Made by a program: the position numbers and the translations under genes. Shown here piece after piece: positions 24,636-36,602 of a DNA stretch of 64,000 bases. The DNA comes from Meconema thalassinum (taxonomy: Eukaryota > Arthropoda > Insecta > Orthoptera > Tettigoniidae): NCBI GenBank assembly GCA_946902985.2, contig OX336388.2, positions 129,334,346-129,398,345 of the forward strand, read 5' to 3'. Numbering within the stretch: the first letter of the stretch is position 1; each line of letters begins with the position of its first letter. Under the pieces are notes generated by a model, which was given only the letters and a program-made list of their open reading frames with translations, did no database searches and had not been told where the DNA came from.

Positions 24636-24977
24636 AAGTTGGCAGGTATGGTGTTGACTAGACCAATATTTTCGTCCAGACCAATGGAGGATTGAGAGCG
24701 CGGCCTGGATTTGCCTTTTATTTCATTTTTCATGTTGGCAGCGTGTCACGTGGGTATGAGGTAGTGTCCGGTATGATTGTTAAATGGCCGAGCTTGTTCA
24801 AATGAACACTAATAATGCTTTATGTACGTTAAAAGTAATTATTTCCGGTGCAGCAGTGGCAATTGAGAATGTGAAACGACTCCCAACAACTCCGAGAAAG
24901 GTTTGTCAATCATAAATACTATATTTTCAGTAATATGCCTTGTTGAAAGTTACCAAGGCTTGTTCCCCTGTTCTGTA
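24636..24977 (-). mobile_element. E-family element, copy 4 (X block only, inverted)
   Basis: Block X in reverse (24740-24960: catgttggcagcgtgtcacg ... aatatgccttgttgaaagtt) ends with the terminus cccctgttctgta at 24977, which matches the 17807 end. Blocks Y and Z are missing, so it is truncated, or it pairs with copy 3 as the other arm of one larger element. Confidence 0.5.
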
Positions 24978-26984
24978 GAACTTAACTACCATTTCTCCCA
25001 CTTAAGTGCACACTGCTGTGACTATGGAAAGTCTTGTGACTCACCCTAAAATGAATAGGGATGAAAATCAGTTTCACTGTACAACGATATCAAATATTCG
25101 CTTGGCTATAGGCCTACAGTGAAGGTCTTTAAGTGCCCGTTCTCTGGACGCATTCAGAGCCATTGCGATATTTTCAAAATCAGTTTCGCCCTCTATATAT
25201 TGTAGGAGACACATCTGGTCGATATCATCATCATTATTATTTATTCACCATATCAATTCCAATACATCTTTCGTCGCCATATTGTAGCTTTTCTTAATCT
25301 ATTTAGTTTTGGTGAGTGTAACCGCAAACTGTAACCAAACCTAAACCAGAGGAAGCGCCAAAACACGCCTATATTGATTTAGGCCTACAATATTCCAGTG
25401 ATGATTTTTCTTCTCTTGAAGCAATTTTTTAGTGATACAGTTCAGTGCTTTGTTTCTTGCTCATTGAACGATGGCAGCCATGCACCTTAAACACTAAGCA
25501 TTTGTCAACTGTTATCTGGACAGAGACATGACGACGCATTCAAGTCACTGTAGTGTTGCCAACATGTAAGTTATAAAATATACCACCACATGAGGTCGGT
25601 CATATGTGTGACTAAGACCATTGGTCTAGAGAAAGATGAAACTCGTGCAGTTGACGGTGTCTGCTGCCATCAAAATCCAGATTTTGTTTGGTAGGAATTA
25701 ATGTAAGATACAGGAGTTGAACATTTTATTGCTAGAGGGTGTGGCTCTCGTGTAGTATACGTTGCCCGTTTCGAAAGTGCGTTATTTTACTTAGTAGCGC
25801 TCTGAAAATGGTTTGTAATTACTCGGCCACGTTATTTAAGCCATTTGCCATTAACAAACACCGCGTAAACACTTCCAAAATAAGGAAATTGTCAACATTA
25901 ACTTTCAAGTAATAAACTTATCAAAAAGCACGTCGCCATGTTTGATTACGTAATGCTGCCAACTTACCAGGCAAAACCATTGGCCTGGGTAAAGATTATT
26001 GATGCGTGACTACCCCCACTGTGTGTGACAAAAACCAGGGGTGTTTATATTAGCCTAACGCGGGCCGCGCTACCTAACCTTTATTGGCCTGGATGAAAAT
26101 ATTGGTCTGGAAACAATAATGTTGGCGCTCTGAAAAAATACAATGACACTCTCTAGCGATAAAATATTCAAATCCTGTATATTATTTCTATAGAAAATTT
26201 TTCGGATTTTGATGGCGCCGGGCAACGTATACTACACGAGTTCCGAGGGTGTTATTGAATCTCTTCAGTAGTGCCAACATTATTATTTGGCACTGGTTTT
26301 GCCGCTTAACTTTGAAACTGTGGGAGATAGTGCGTTCATCGCAGTAGTGATCGCGGAATAATGTTTTATATACACAAACAAACCTAACCTGGGGCTTATG
26401 CCCCAGACCACCTTGCTTGTAGTACAATCAGTAATTAAATGTTGCCCAGTCAGTCGTCTAACATAGTACAGGCCAATGGTATTGTCCAGACAGTCGTCTA
26501 ACCAAGTAGCGACCAATGGTTTCGTCCAGACACCCATTTATATACATCAGTAATTTTCGTCCAGACATATGCCTTCGCCTAACCTTGCTACAGGGGAGTG
26601 CGGTGAAGTGAAGTTGGTGACATGCCTTTTCGTCAGTTTATTACTTGAAAGTGAATGATAATTTCCTTATCTTGAAGCGTGAACATGCTGTTTGTTAAAA
26701 GCAGTTAGCTTCAATAACATGGCACAGTAAGTACAAATAATTTCCAGATTGCAATCAACTAAAAATAACAATGTTGAAACAGGACACTGCCAACTGTACG
26801 AAAACCAGAAAGATTATGCATGACTATTTCCACTGTGCGTGACAAAAACCAGGGGTGCATATATGGCTGCCGCTGGCTAAAACCATTGTCAAAACTCATT
26901 GGATTGGACAAAACTAAGGTTAGAATGGTTGAGTTGAGGTAGGGCCTTGGCCGCGGGAAGGTAGCGGGATACTGTTGACACCAA
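24978..26984. other. Degenerate repeats, no gene recognised
   Basis: The stretch 25980-26120 (attattgatgcgtgact..., gtgacaaaaaccaggggtg, gcgggccgcgctac) repeats 5600-5740. Positions 26360-26430 repeat block Z (cctaacctggggcttatgcc). Positions 26880-26984 are a diverged 117 bp satellite monomer. Positions 25440-25640 match 32080-32230 in inverted orientation. The rest is unassigned. No exon-like signal was found. Confidence 0.45.
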
Positions 26985-27196
26985 GGCCCCTTTCACACCG
27001 AAGATGCAAGATGTATTCATCCAGGGTGCAGGATGCGTGTGTGTCTTGCATCTTTTGGACCTTCTGTTAATATCCATTATCTCTGCTTAGTTTAGTACGT
27101 AAGTTTGAAAAATGAATAATCAATCATCCGACTCTTCCGACAACGAAATTATAATTCTGGCTTGTGCAGTCAGACGAAGACAAAAGAAGGAATAGT

Positions 27197-30100
27197 CTAC
27201 GGCAGCACCCAAACTGGGGTAATGCTGGAGAGCATAGCCCTGCTATTGTGTCTCAGTAATTACCATAAGTCCAACCCCTCGTCCACGTCGTGGGAGACTG
27301 GCAACGGCACAAAGTAGGGGATTGCCTGTAGGGGCGAAGTACAGTGGGGACTTCGTGTGCCCCGGGACCGTTACGGTAGCTGTGAAGGTCCTACAGGAAC
27401 CCTGAAAAGTGACGGCTAACGGGGCTCTGGTGAAGCTACGATAGGCCCAGCAAGCCAGTAGTGGATAAAACCAAATGCTTTCAAAAATGGAACGAGCCTC
27501 GGACAGGATGGATTTAATAGACGACGACACGGCTGTACACACGGACTAAGATTTGGAACTTTAAACCTAAGAACGCTGACGGGGAAGGTGGAGGAGATAG
27601 TGGATATGATGGAAAGAAGGAAGTTGGATTTATTGGGATTGGCAGAAACAAAGTGGAAAGGGGAAGGAAGGAGAGTACTGAGAAAAGGCTATAGACTGTA
27701 CTGGAGTGGGAACGAAGAGGGAAAGAGGAATGGAGTGGGAGTAGTAGTACGAGATGGTTTAAAAGAAGAAGTGAGGAGAATAAGTGATAGGATGATGAAA
27801 GTGAAAGTAGCACTGAGGGGAGAGACCGTAGAAATAGTGCAAGTATATGCTCCACAAGTAGGCTGCGCTTCTGAAGAGAAGGAGGAGTTTGAAGAGGAAT
27901 TGCAGAAGCAGCTGGTAGGAAGAAATATGATTGTTATGGGGGACCTCAATGCCCATGTAGGAAGAGAAAGACAAGGTTATGAGTGTGTTCTAGGACCAGA
28001 GGGTTGGGGTGGAAGAAATGAGGAAGGAAAGAGACTGTTGGACTTCTGCCAGAGGAACAGCCTGCTAGTTGGGAACTCCTGGTTTAAGAAAAGAGAGAGC
28101 CACACAATCACATGGTACAGTGATGACTTGACCAGGAAGTCGGTGGTCGACTATATACTGTATAAGAAAGAACTAAATAAGAACATCACGGACATCAAGG
28201 TTATACCATCGGAGAACCTGGATAGCGACCATCGATTACTGGTAATGAACCTGAGAGGGAGTAAGGAGAAGAAAGGGACTGAGAACCAGGAAAGACATAT
28301 AAGGATATGGAAACTGAAAGAAGGGGATAGAAGGGTCGAGTACCTCAAAATGGTAAAGGAAGGAATTCCAACAGATGAAGAAAGAGGGGTGGAAGAGGAA
28401 TGGGCTAGATTTAAGAAGACACTAGTGGGTGCAGCAGAAGCAGTATGTGGGAGGACAAGTAGTAAGAAGAGGTGGAAGGAAACACCATGGTGGAATGAGA
28501 AGACAAAAGATATAGTAAGGGAAAAGAATAGAGCCTTTAGGAGGTGGTATCAAAATAGGACGGTAGAGACAAGGGAAGAGTACCAGGAAAGAAAGAAGGA
28601 GGCGAAGAGAGTGGTGGCTGAGGAGAGAAGGAAGTGGATGGAAGAGTGGACAAAGATGATGGAGGAGGATAGTGAAGGTACAAAAAAGGTCCTGTATGGG
28701 ATGGTAAAAAATAAGAGGCGGAAGGATCCTACGGATTATGTTAGAATGGTGAACAAAAGGGGACAAGAGATAGAAAATAGGGAAGAACTGAAGAAAATGT
28801 GGAAAGAATATTTTGAAGAACTTCTGAACCCAAATGGAAAAGATGGTGAGGAGGAAGAAATCGGGGAAGAGGAAGATGAACTGCAAACAGAAAAGGACTT
28901 AACATGGAAAGAAGTGGAAGATGCAGTGAACAAGATGAAAGGAGGGAAGGCACCGGGTGTGGATGAGTTGAGTGTGGAGATGGTGAGAGCAGCAGGAGAG
29001 GTGGGGATACAGTGGCTGTACCGAGTGATGAGGACAGCATGGAAGGAAAGGAAGACCCCAGAGGACTGGAAAAAAAGGAATCATTGTCCCGATCTTCAAG
29101 AAAGGTAGTAGAACAGATTGCAGAAACTATCGGGGAATAACACTGATGAGTCATTGTGCAAAGATCTTCGAGAAAGTTTTGGAAAAGAGAATTAGGACAA
29201 GGATAGAAGGAGGGATGAGGGAAGAACAACATGGCTTCAGAGCAGGAAGGTCCACAGTGGATTTGATTTTTGCTGTAAGGCAGTTACAAGAACAGCACTA
29301 TGAGTATGGAACAGATCTACTGATGGCCTTCCTGGACATTTGGTTGGTTGGTTCCTTAGTTTAGGGGCTGCGACAACGCGGTCATGTAGCCCCGTTCCTG
29401 GACATTGAGAAAGCATATGACAGTGTATGCAGAAACAAAGTATGGAAGTCCCTGGAGGATAGAGGAGTAGAGAAATGGACTATAAAGAGGATAAAGGAGA
29501 TGTACAAGGGAAGCGTGAGCTGTGTGAAAGTGGGAGGAGAGAGATCTGACTGGTTGGAACAAAGAAACGGCCTGAAACAAGGAAGTGCACTGTCACCGTT
29601 ACTTTTCATTGTGGTGATGGATGACATAATGACCCGAGTGGCACAAGTAATTGGGGACGGAAAGATGAAAGCAATGGTGTTTGCAGATGATTTGATGATT
29701 TGGGGAAACATGGAGGAGGAGGTACAGGAACAGTTGGACGTGTGGGAAGGAATAATACAAGGATATGGGATGAAATTTAGCATAAATAAGAGTGAGATGG
29801 TGATCACAACAAGGAAGAAGGAAAGAACCACAACGGGAATAACAATTGGTGGGGAACAGCTGAAGAAAGTGGAGAGTTTTAAGTATCTGGGAAGCCTGAT
29901 ACAAGATAATGGAAGAAACGATAGAGAAATAAATGAGCGGGGGAGGCAGGCAGAAGCATTTCGGAGGAGTGTGAGAAGCATGTTATGGAGCAAGGATGTC
30001 CCTCAGAACAGCAAAAAGATCATATATCGGACGTACTATGTCCCTATCCTGACGTATGCCTCGGAGACCTGGGTTATGAAAGGAAGGGAGAAGAGCAAAA

Positions 30101-30491
30101 TACAGGCCAGTGAGATGAGGTTCTTGAGAAGCAGTATTGGAGCTACAAAGATGGACAGAATAAGAAATGAGAGGACCAGAGAATTAATGAAGGAGGAACC
30201 ATTACAGGATGGTATAGAGAAATCTAGACTTAGATGGTATGGACATGTAAAACGAATGGAGGAGAAGAGGATACCCAGGAGAGTACATGAGACGAAGTGG
30301 GAAGGAAAGAGACCGAGGGGAAGACCGAGAGACAGGTGGCTGAAGGGGGTGGAAGAAAGCGTGAAGAAGAGAGGAGAAGACTGGACAAGGGTGGAGGCTG
30401 AGAGATGGTGGGAAGACAGAAGACGTTGGAGAGGCTTGTGTTCCAAACAGACCCGGCCAGTGGCTGGAAACTGTGCAAGATGATGATGAAT
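27197..30491 (+). pseudogene. Non-LTR retrotransposon (APE endonuclease plus RT), frameshifted
   Basis: The single long frame starts around 27543 (GLRFGTLNLRTLTGK). The APE endonuclease domain has LLGLAETKW, VMGDLNAHVG and ENLDSDHRLLVM, so its catalytic residues are present. The RT follows: AVNKMKGGKAPGVDELSVEM, a frame change at a seven-A run (29070-29076, one A too many), HGFRAGRSTVDLIF, then a 66 bp disruption at 29341-29406, LDIEKAYDSV, MVFADDLMIW (catalytic pair) and YVPILTYASETW to a stop near 30483. The tail gatgatgatga is an RTE-like simple repeat. The 5' leader is 27197-27542. Two lesions make it inactive, but the rest is intact, so it is fairly young. Confidence 0.88.
29341..29394 (+). 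mobile_element. 54 bp insertion with 12 bp TSD inside the LINE RT
   Basis: The sequence tggttggttggttccttagt ... ggtcatgtagccccg is flanked by ttcctggacatt at 29329-29340 and 29395-29406. Removing insert plus one duplicate (66 bp, 22 codons) restores the LDIEKAYD motif in frame. The same sequence, longer, occurs antisense at 40079-40200 and 52421-52550, so this is a severely truncated member of a short retroelement family. Confidence 0.85.
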
Positions 30492-30704
30492 TACTGAACC
30501 ATCCAGTAGTTTCAGGCGTAGGCTATTAAAAAATGGAGATTTCGACTTTTAACAAGTCAGATTTCCAAGGGAGGGGCTAGTATGCAAGACCAGCACAACA
30601 AAGATGCACGCTGAAATCTCCAGTCGGCTGGTTCTCAAGAGGCAAGTGCGTCTTGCATCCAGGGTGCTAGACGCACTTGCATCTTCGGTGTGAAACTTCA
30701 ATTA

Positions 30705-31460
30705 AGGTCTACGCACACCGGCGCGGGATGCGGGAACGGGAGCAGGATTGACACGATACCCGCAGTCGCTGCGAAATCGTCTTTGTATTCTGACCAGCGC
30801 GGGAAACAGTTCCGAAATGAATTCGTCTGATGAAGTGCAACATAAGGAAAATATATACCAATTATCGGGAAGCTATCTCACCAGAAGAAGGTGATTAGAT
30901 TGCTATTAGATTTTTGGCTACTGGGGATTCTTTCTCGACAATTGGCCACAGTTTTCGTGTTGTAGTCACAACTGTTGGAGCTATCGTGAGAGAGGTTTGC
31001 CAAGCTATCTGCGATACGATGCGATAGTGCAGTTTATATTTAGTTTTAGGGTAGTTCAGTTCGGTTTTCTTTAGGTTAATCACCATGTGACAAATGAACA
31101 CAGAAACAAAGAGTGATATTATTTAAATTGATGCTTACCAGGTACTTGCAGTTCCTTTCCTATTTCGTCCCTGAGCTTATCTTTTTTCCTTCTATTTCTT
31201 AATCTTCATTACTCATGTCATTGATACAAGGCAGGATATTTCCTGACACACTCTATTAACAGTTCCTTCGCCATTGCTAAATGGATGCGGGACGCGGGAA
31301 AACGCTGCAAGCTGCGTACTCCTGCAGTAACGCAGCAATCCCGCCATCTGTGCGGGATTGTGACGCAGCTGTCTGAGTGGATGCATATCCCGCCATGTGC
31401 GCAAATGTTCGCGACATTCCCGCTCCCGTTCCCGCATCCCGCGCCGGTGTGCGCAGACCT
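30705..31460 (+). mobile_element. PIF/Harbinger-like MITE, 756 bp, TSD TTA
   Basis: The left end is AGGTCTACGCACACCGGCGC+GGGATGCGGG and the right end is its near-exact inverse (cgcgccggtgtgcgcagacct). TTA flanks both sides (30702-30704, 31461-31463), the expected Harbinger target. Inside, 30899-31027 encodes a Harbinger transposase fragment, so this is a deletion derivative of an autonomous element. It is nested within the outer Harbinger-like element. Confidence 0.85.
30899..31027 (+). pseudogene. Harbinger (HARBI1-type) transposase fragment
   Basis: The open reading IAIRFLATGDSFSTIGHSFR then VVVTTVGAIVREVCQAICDT ends in MR and a stop. The RFLATGDSF..I...FR....V..IV.E.C.AI pattern is the conserved segment ahead of the DDE catalytic domain in PIF/Harbinger transposases. 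An upstream start-like MNSSDEVQ segment (about 30820) belongs to the same gene, with the middle deleted. The catalytic part is absent. Confidence 0.82.
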
Positions 31461-31547
31461 TTAGCCTACATAGTCGGGTGTTTAAGATGCATGCATTCTG
31501 CATCCAGGATACATGCATCTTGCATCTTTGGTGTGAAAGGGGCCTAA

Positions 31548-32755
31548 ACTACTGATGAATACCTTCTGTAATGATTCAAAATACATGTGGAAAGACTGTA
31601 GTTCACTCCTCCACTGTCTATAACCCACCCAGCTTCCCAAATTATGTCATGACTTATATAGTAAAATTCCACCTGTTGTCGGCCATTATCCGTGTGAATT
31701 ATGCACGAGCACAGTATTGCCAATTACAAGCAAACCCTATCCATCAGTTTTAATTGTATAGGCGGTCCAGGTAGCATTCTGTGAGGGGTTCAAATGAAAG
31801 GAACAGTGGTTTTAGCAATGGTTACAGCCTAACACGTCCAATCCAATGGTTTTTGAATGATGGTTACAGCCTACCTCGTCCAGATCAATGGTTTTTGACA
31901 ATGGTTACAGACTAACGTGTTTCACCTCAAACTGACCATTTTAACCCTCGTCTTGTCCGATCCAATTGGTTTAGCCTGTGGGCAGCATATAATACACCTC
32001 TTGTTTTTGTCATGCACAGTGGAAATAGTCGCGCATAATCTCTCTCTTGACCAATATCCTTAGTCTTGCATATGACCCACGTCATATGGTGGTGTATTTT
32101 ATATCTTACTTGTTGGCAACACTACCATGAGGTGAATGAGTCTTCATGTTTCGTCAAGTCTCTGCCCATGTAACAGTAAACGCTTGAGACACATGACTGC
32201 CGTCCAGTGTGCAAGAAACACACACATTTACGTAATTTATTTCCTGTGCACTAGTGATAATAGACGGCATTTTCAATTGGTGTTGACCCTAGAAAGGTAA
32301 GAAAATCTTGTATTATCCGCATTAACGTATAGTAGTTGCAAGTGTCAAGGGCATGTTCTCGTCTCCGGAACTAGTAATTACAGGGTGACCCACCATGAAA
32401 ATCACACATTCACTATAGGGACCAGTAATGTAACGGAGACGAAAGAGTGGCACTAGACTGCTAAAAGGTGCTGGGGTTAAATAATTAGTAATTTTGTTTG
32501 CATCATTCTGAAAGTTGTTGGTACTTACTCTGCCAGATTATTGAGGCTTTCAGGAAACTCCACATTCGCACTTTAATTCATTATTTTACATTTGCAGTAC
32601 TAAACTGATTAAGAAACAGGTTGCCATGTTGAATAAGACAATGTTGCCAACATTTCAACACACACCCCTATATCCATTGTCAATTTGGTCTGGTGGATGC
32701 AAACACCGGTCTACCTAGCTTAGGTCTGGTGAATACTAAAACCATTGGTCTATGG
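31548..32755. other. Degenerate E-like and satellite-like repeats
   Basis: Positions 31590-31720 are an inverted Y block (gacttatatagtaaaattcc, cccaaattatgtcatgactt). Positions 31800-31980 are diverged 117 bp satellite monomers (aatggttacagcctaac three times). Positions 32080-32230 match 25440-25640 inverted. Positions 32640-32755 repeat the ccattggtctgg motif. No gene is recognised. Confidence 0.45.
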
Positions 32756-32917
32756 AGGTTCCAATATACAAAGCAAGCGAAGCAGGGTTGACCGCAATTA
32801 TCTGATGGCACATGTGTACGCAACAGGTTCCATATGAAGGCAAGTCCGTGTGCTGCAGTGTTATTGACAGGGGAGGAACATTTACTTCACTCGTTGCTAC
32901 GGAAATATTCACAGCAG

Positions 32918-33472
32918 CTATTTTTCGACATATGCAGTAAACAAATTGATACACTTGTCATAGCGTGGTATCAACTTTTGTAGTCCTGTGTCATAGAAGT
33001 CAGCCGCTTGCGAATGGAACCAGCGTGTAAAAATAGTCTTCAGCTCTTCGTCGTTGTCAAGACGCTCCCCGGAGGACAGGAATTTCTTGAGGTACAGGAA
33101 CAGGTGGAAATCACTGGGAGCAAGATCAGGACTTGGTAGATGATCAAACACTTACCAGCCGAACTCCTGCAGAACAGTTTTTGTTTGCCGAGCTGTATGT
33201 GCTCATGATGTTCGGCCCGTAGACCTGATAGAGCTGATGATGAATTTCGATCGGCACTGTGTGTTGTGCATTCTGGAACTTAATCACTGACCGAACCTCG
33301 CATGTGGCGGGAGAACGAGAAAGAACCGGCATTTTATGCCACTTCTGCCACATGGGACCTGTCTGGCTGGCATATGCTTGCTACGTCATAGATCTGTTAT
33401 GCATGCGCAAATTTCCCGCCTGTTTACAAGAAAAAACATAGGTTAACTTACTTTCTGGACGTGCCTTGTATC
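32918..33472 (-). pseudogene. mariner (SETMAR-like) transposase with internal deletion
   Basis: On the minus strand the N-terminal HTH is present (EVRSVIKFQNAQHTVPIEIH, HQLYQVYGPNIMS), then the frame jumps to the C-terminal catalytic end (SPDLAPSDFHLFLYLKKFLS, RWFHSQAADFYDTGLQKLIP). The last catalytic Asp of the D34D triad lies in the APSDFH motif. The first two Asp and the whole middle are missing (about 140 residues remain of about 340). A mariner-like terminus (ttactttctggacgtgcctt) is present at 33448-33470; the left terminus is not found. Confidence 0.82.
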
Positions 33473-33475
33473 TTT

Positions 33476-36080
33476 GAAAATTCGGGGAAATCTATTTGGG
33501 GCTCTTGCATTGTGCAGGGATACGGCTCCTGGACCGGATAACGTCCATAAACAAATGCTGCAACATCTGTGCGATTCCAGTATAATTCAACTGTTGATCC
33601 TCTTCAATCGTATTTGGATTGAAGGGGAGTTTCCATCTCAATGGTGAGAGGAGATTGTGATACCGATTCCCAAGGATGAAAGGATCCCAAGCTTGTCAGC
33701 AACTATAGGCCTATTTGTCTGACAAATGGCTTATGTAAGTTGCTGGAGAAGATGGTAAACCGTCGACTGGTTTGGTTCCTGGAAGAGAGAGGTCTCCTGT
33801 CTGAGTACCAGTGTGGATTTCGCTTTCATAAGTCCTCAACTGACCATCTGGTGCTACTTCAGCGCCATACAGGAGGCATTTCTCCGAAAGCAGCACTGAG
33901 TCACAGTTTCCTTTGACCTCGAGGAAGCCTACGACACCACATGGCGCTACGGGATCCTTTCCACCCTTCACGAGTGGGGACTCCGTGGTAATCTACCGAA
34001 ATGTATTTATCCGTGTAAGGGTCGGTAGGACATTCAAGATTAACTGGAGGGTTTTCCATTATAAGTGAATCGGTAGGACATTATCGCAAATATACGCCCA
34101 GGAAAATGGAGTTCCTCAGGGTTCTGTGCTGACTGTCGCCTTGTTCGCAATTGCCATAAAAGGCATTGTTGCCGCCGGGAGCATGGTAGTTCCATTGCTG
34201 TATGTAGACAATTTGGCTCTACATTACACCTCTGGAAGTATGGCAATTGTGGAACGGCAATAATTGCAGCTAGCTATTAACCGGTTCGACAGGTCGGCTC
34301 ATGACAGAGATTATCGTTTTCAGCAGCGAAACCCTTCGTTGCCCATTCTTGTCGGCTCTGGAGACTACATTTATACCCTAAACTATATTTCATGGATGCT
34401 GCGTTGCCGTTGGTAGACACATCACTTCCTAGGGCTCCATTTTGAGAGCAAATTAATGAGGCAGCACCATACATAGCAACTAAAAATGGCATGTCTCAGG
34501 AAACTGAATATGATCAAGTTTCTTAGTGGCACTACGTGGTGGGCTGCCCGTGCGGTGCTGCTACGGTTCTACCAAGCCCTCATCCTGTCCCGGCTAGACT
34601 ATGGTTCTGCGGCATACGGTTCAGCAAGGTCAGCAACCTTGTAAATGCTGGGCAGTATCCACCATAGTGGCGTTAGGCTGGCTATTGGTGCCTTCCGGAA
34701 CAGCCCGATTACCTGGCCTACTCTCTGAATCGGGTGTTCCCCCTCTCAATTATAGATGCCAGCATATGCTGCCAATTTGCGTCAAAGCTATCGAGCTCTC
34801 TTTAGTAACCAATACCACCAGAGGTACGCCAACCAGCCTCGTGCCACTCGACCAGTTGGTATTAGACTCGATAGCTCGTGTACTAAAATAGGAGTGGCGT
34901 TGGTCCCTGTATGGTCTGGACACCCAGCGAGGTGCCTCCATGGCAAGATCCGCATCCGGAAATTCGGTTAGATCTACACGGAGGTCCTAAGGTGAACACA
35001 GATGCCTCTGTTTTTCGGAGGCAGTTCCACAGCATTGTTCACCTATTTCTGGACACTGGCATTCTCTACACGGATGGTTCGAAGGTGGACGAGAAGGTGG
35101 GTTGTGCTTACGTTATTGATGGTGCAAATGCCAAAATCTCTTTGCCTGAGGCCTGTAGTGTGTTTACTGCAGAGCTCATTGCCACCTATGAAGCTCTGCA
35201 GTTTGCACGAATCCACTTCCTCCTGTGTACCGACTCTTGAGTTTGTTGCAGTCAATTGCTACATGTTTCGCTCAACACCCCCTAGTGCAGAGAATCCACG
35301 ACCTACTAGCCGGGGTGTGTCGCGCTGACACTCGAATCACCTTTCTGTGGCTTCCAAGCCATGTGGGAATTGCGGGAAATGAGTTAGCGGATCAAGCTGC
35401 AAACGAGCCGGTATCACTGCCACCTTGACCAATGGAGGTACCTGCTAGAGATATTCGCTCTCAGTTACGCCTACAAGTGCTGGCATTTTGGGAGAGTTAG
35501 TGGCTAGCTGACCCGCTGCCCAGTTAACTGAGAGCGATCAAGGGAACTACTCGCGTGTGGCGGAGCTCTTTCCGGTCACGGAGAGAGTCCGTCATTTTGT
35601 GTAGGCTAAGGATAGGTGATACAAGATCCACCCACTCGTACCTAATGAGAAGGGAAGACCCACTTTGTACCTGTGGAGCCGTTTTCACCATGGCACATTT
35701 TAACAGTGTGTGGATCTTGCTGACTTACGAAGAAACTTTGGTTTGCAGATGACACTCAAACTTATATTAGCCGATAACACGGTGGCTGCTGATCTCGTCA
35801 TCCACTTTATAAGTGAGAGTGGGATAGGGCCAGCAATCTAAAGTTTTCCAGTGTACATTGACTCAAAGACTTGTTCTTTTTTGAATGCTGAATTTTTGTT
35901 TATCCGTAATTTTTGTTTATATTATAATTATTAGATTTATTAAAGTTTTGTTTTATTAATTTCCAGTCTTCAAATTTAGGTATCCATCTCTAAATTTTAA
36001 GTTAGATTCCAAATTTGTAAACTTTAATATGTGTTAAGAGGGGCAGATGAACTGTTAGTTCTGCCCCTTAAAACAACAAT
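33476..36080 (+). pseudogene. LINE with RT and RNase H (I/R1/Jockey-like), degraded
   Basis: RT segments are readable across frameshifts: APGPDNVHKQMLQHL (about 33530), WREAIVIPIPKD-like (about 33640), CGFRFHKSSTDHLVLLQ-like (about 33810), NGVPQGSVL (about 34110) and YVDN in place of YADD (about 34200). An RNase H domain follows: LYTDGSKVDEKVGCAYVI, VFTAELIATYEALQFA (35068-35225), WLPSHVGIAGNELADQAANE (about 35350). A C-terminal RLRIGDTRSTHSYLMRREDP with a CTCG knuckle closes it (35600-35700). The 3' end is a hairpin aggggcagatgaa...tctgcccct followed by taaaacaacaat (36039-36080). The YVDN and many stops show it is dead. Confidence 0.82.
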
Positions 36081-36250
36081 ATTTAACTACTTTTTGGTGT
36101 TTATGGTTGACATCCGGACTGTTTCCTGTTCTGCTCTGCCCCTAAATGTAGCCGTATGATGTAATTGCAATTTTGTTGTTTTGGATGTTTTAAAACTATT
36201 TTCTTAATCCAAAAGACTGGAAAAATGTTCAAAGGTCAAAATAAAAATTG

Positions 36251-36602
36251 GCAGCTTCGGTGGCGAAGTTGGTAGCATGCTGAGATTCTATACCCAAGGT
36301 TGCGGGTTCAAACCCAGTCAAAGTCGTCGGAATTTTTAAGAGCGTTAAAAATCCCTCAGTATGCCTTCCTTCAGAGGGGAAGTAAAGCCGGCGGTCCCAT
36401 GTCATAGATTTATGGCATGAAAAAGAACCTTCCACGAACTAGACTTGTGTGAAGCCAAAATCTGTAGGTTGGAATTGGTAACGCTCTGTTAGTTCCAACG
36501 TTCACCGCCAGGTGCCGACTGTGATGCCATCTAGTAGCCAAGTCCGCAAACTAGGTGTCGTGGGCGGTATCACGGTTTTTGGTAGCATAAGAAGGAACTA
36601 TT
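36251..36602 (+). mobile_element. tRNA-derived SINE
   Basis: The head GCTTCGGTGGCGAAGTTGGT with B box GGGTTCAAACCC-like, then a body (gtcgtcggaa, tccctcagtatgccttcctt, tcatagatttatggcatgaa, gttccaacgttcaccgcc). It is the same family as 51521-51815 and 57119-57345. The ends are not precisely defined. Confidence 0.75.

Larger units (their letters stand above)
26985..31544 (+). mobile_element. PIF/Harbinger-like transposon, interrupted twice
   Basis: The TIRs are ggcccctttcacaccgaaga+tgcaagatg at the left and the reverse complement of catcttgcatctttggtgtg+aaaggggcc at the right. The flanks are caa (26982-26984) and taa (31545-31547), an imperfect 3 bp TSD of the TWA type. A start at about 27113 encodes MNNQSSDSSDNEIIILACAV followed by RRRQKKE, a typical Harbinger transposase beginning. 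The next part (NHPVVSG, LLKNGDFDF, about 30493-30550) lies after a LINE that splits the frame. A second MITE sits at 30705-31460. The element landed in a 117 bp-satellite-like sequence. Confidence 0.72.

Noticed and set aside
28422..28886. 154-codon minus-strand open frame
   Set aside because: It lies opposite the LINE endonuclease/RT frame and is a purine/pyrimidine-bias shadow. The same holds for the other minus-strand frames at 27514-30478.
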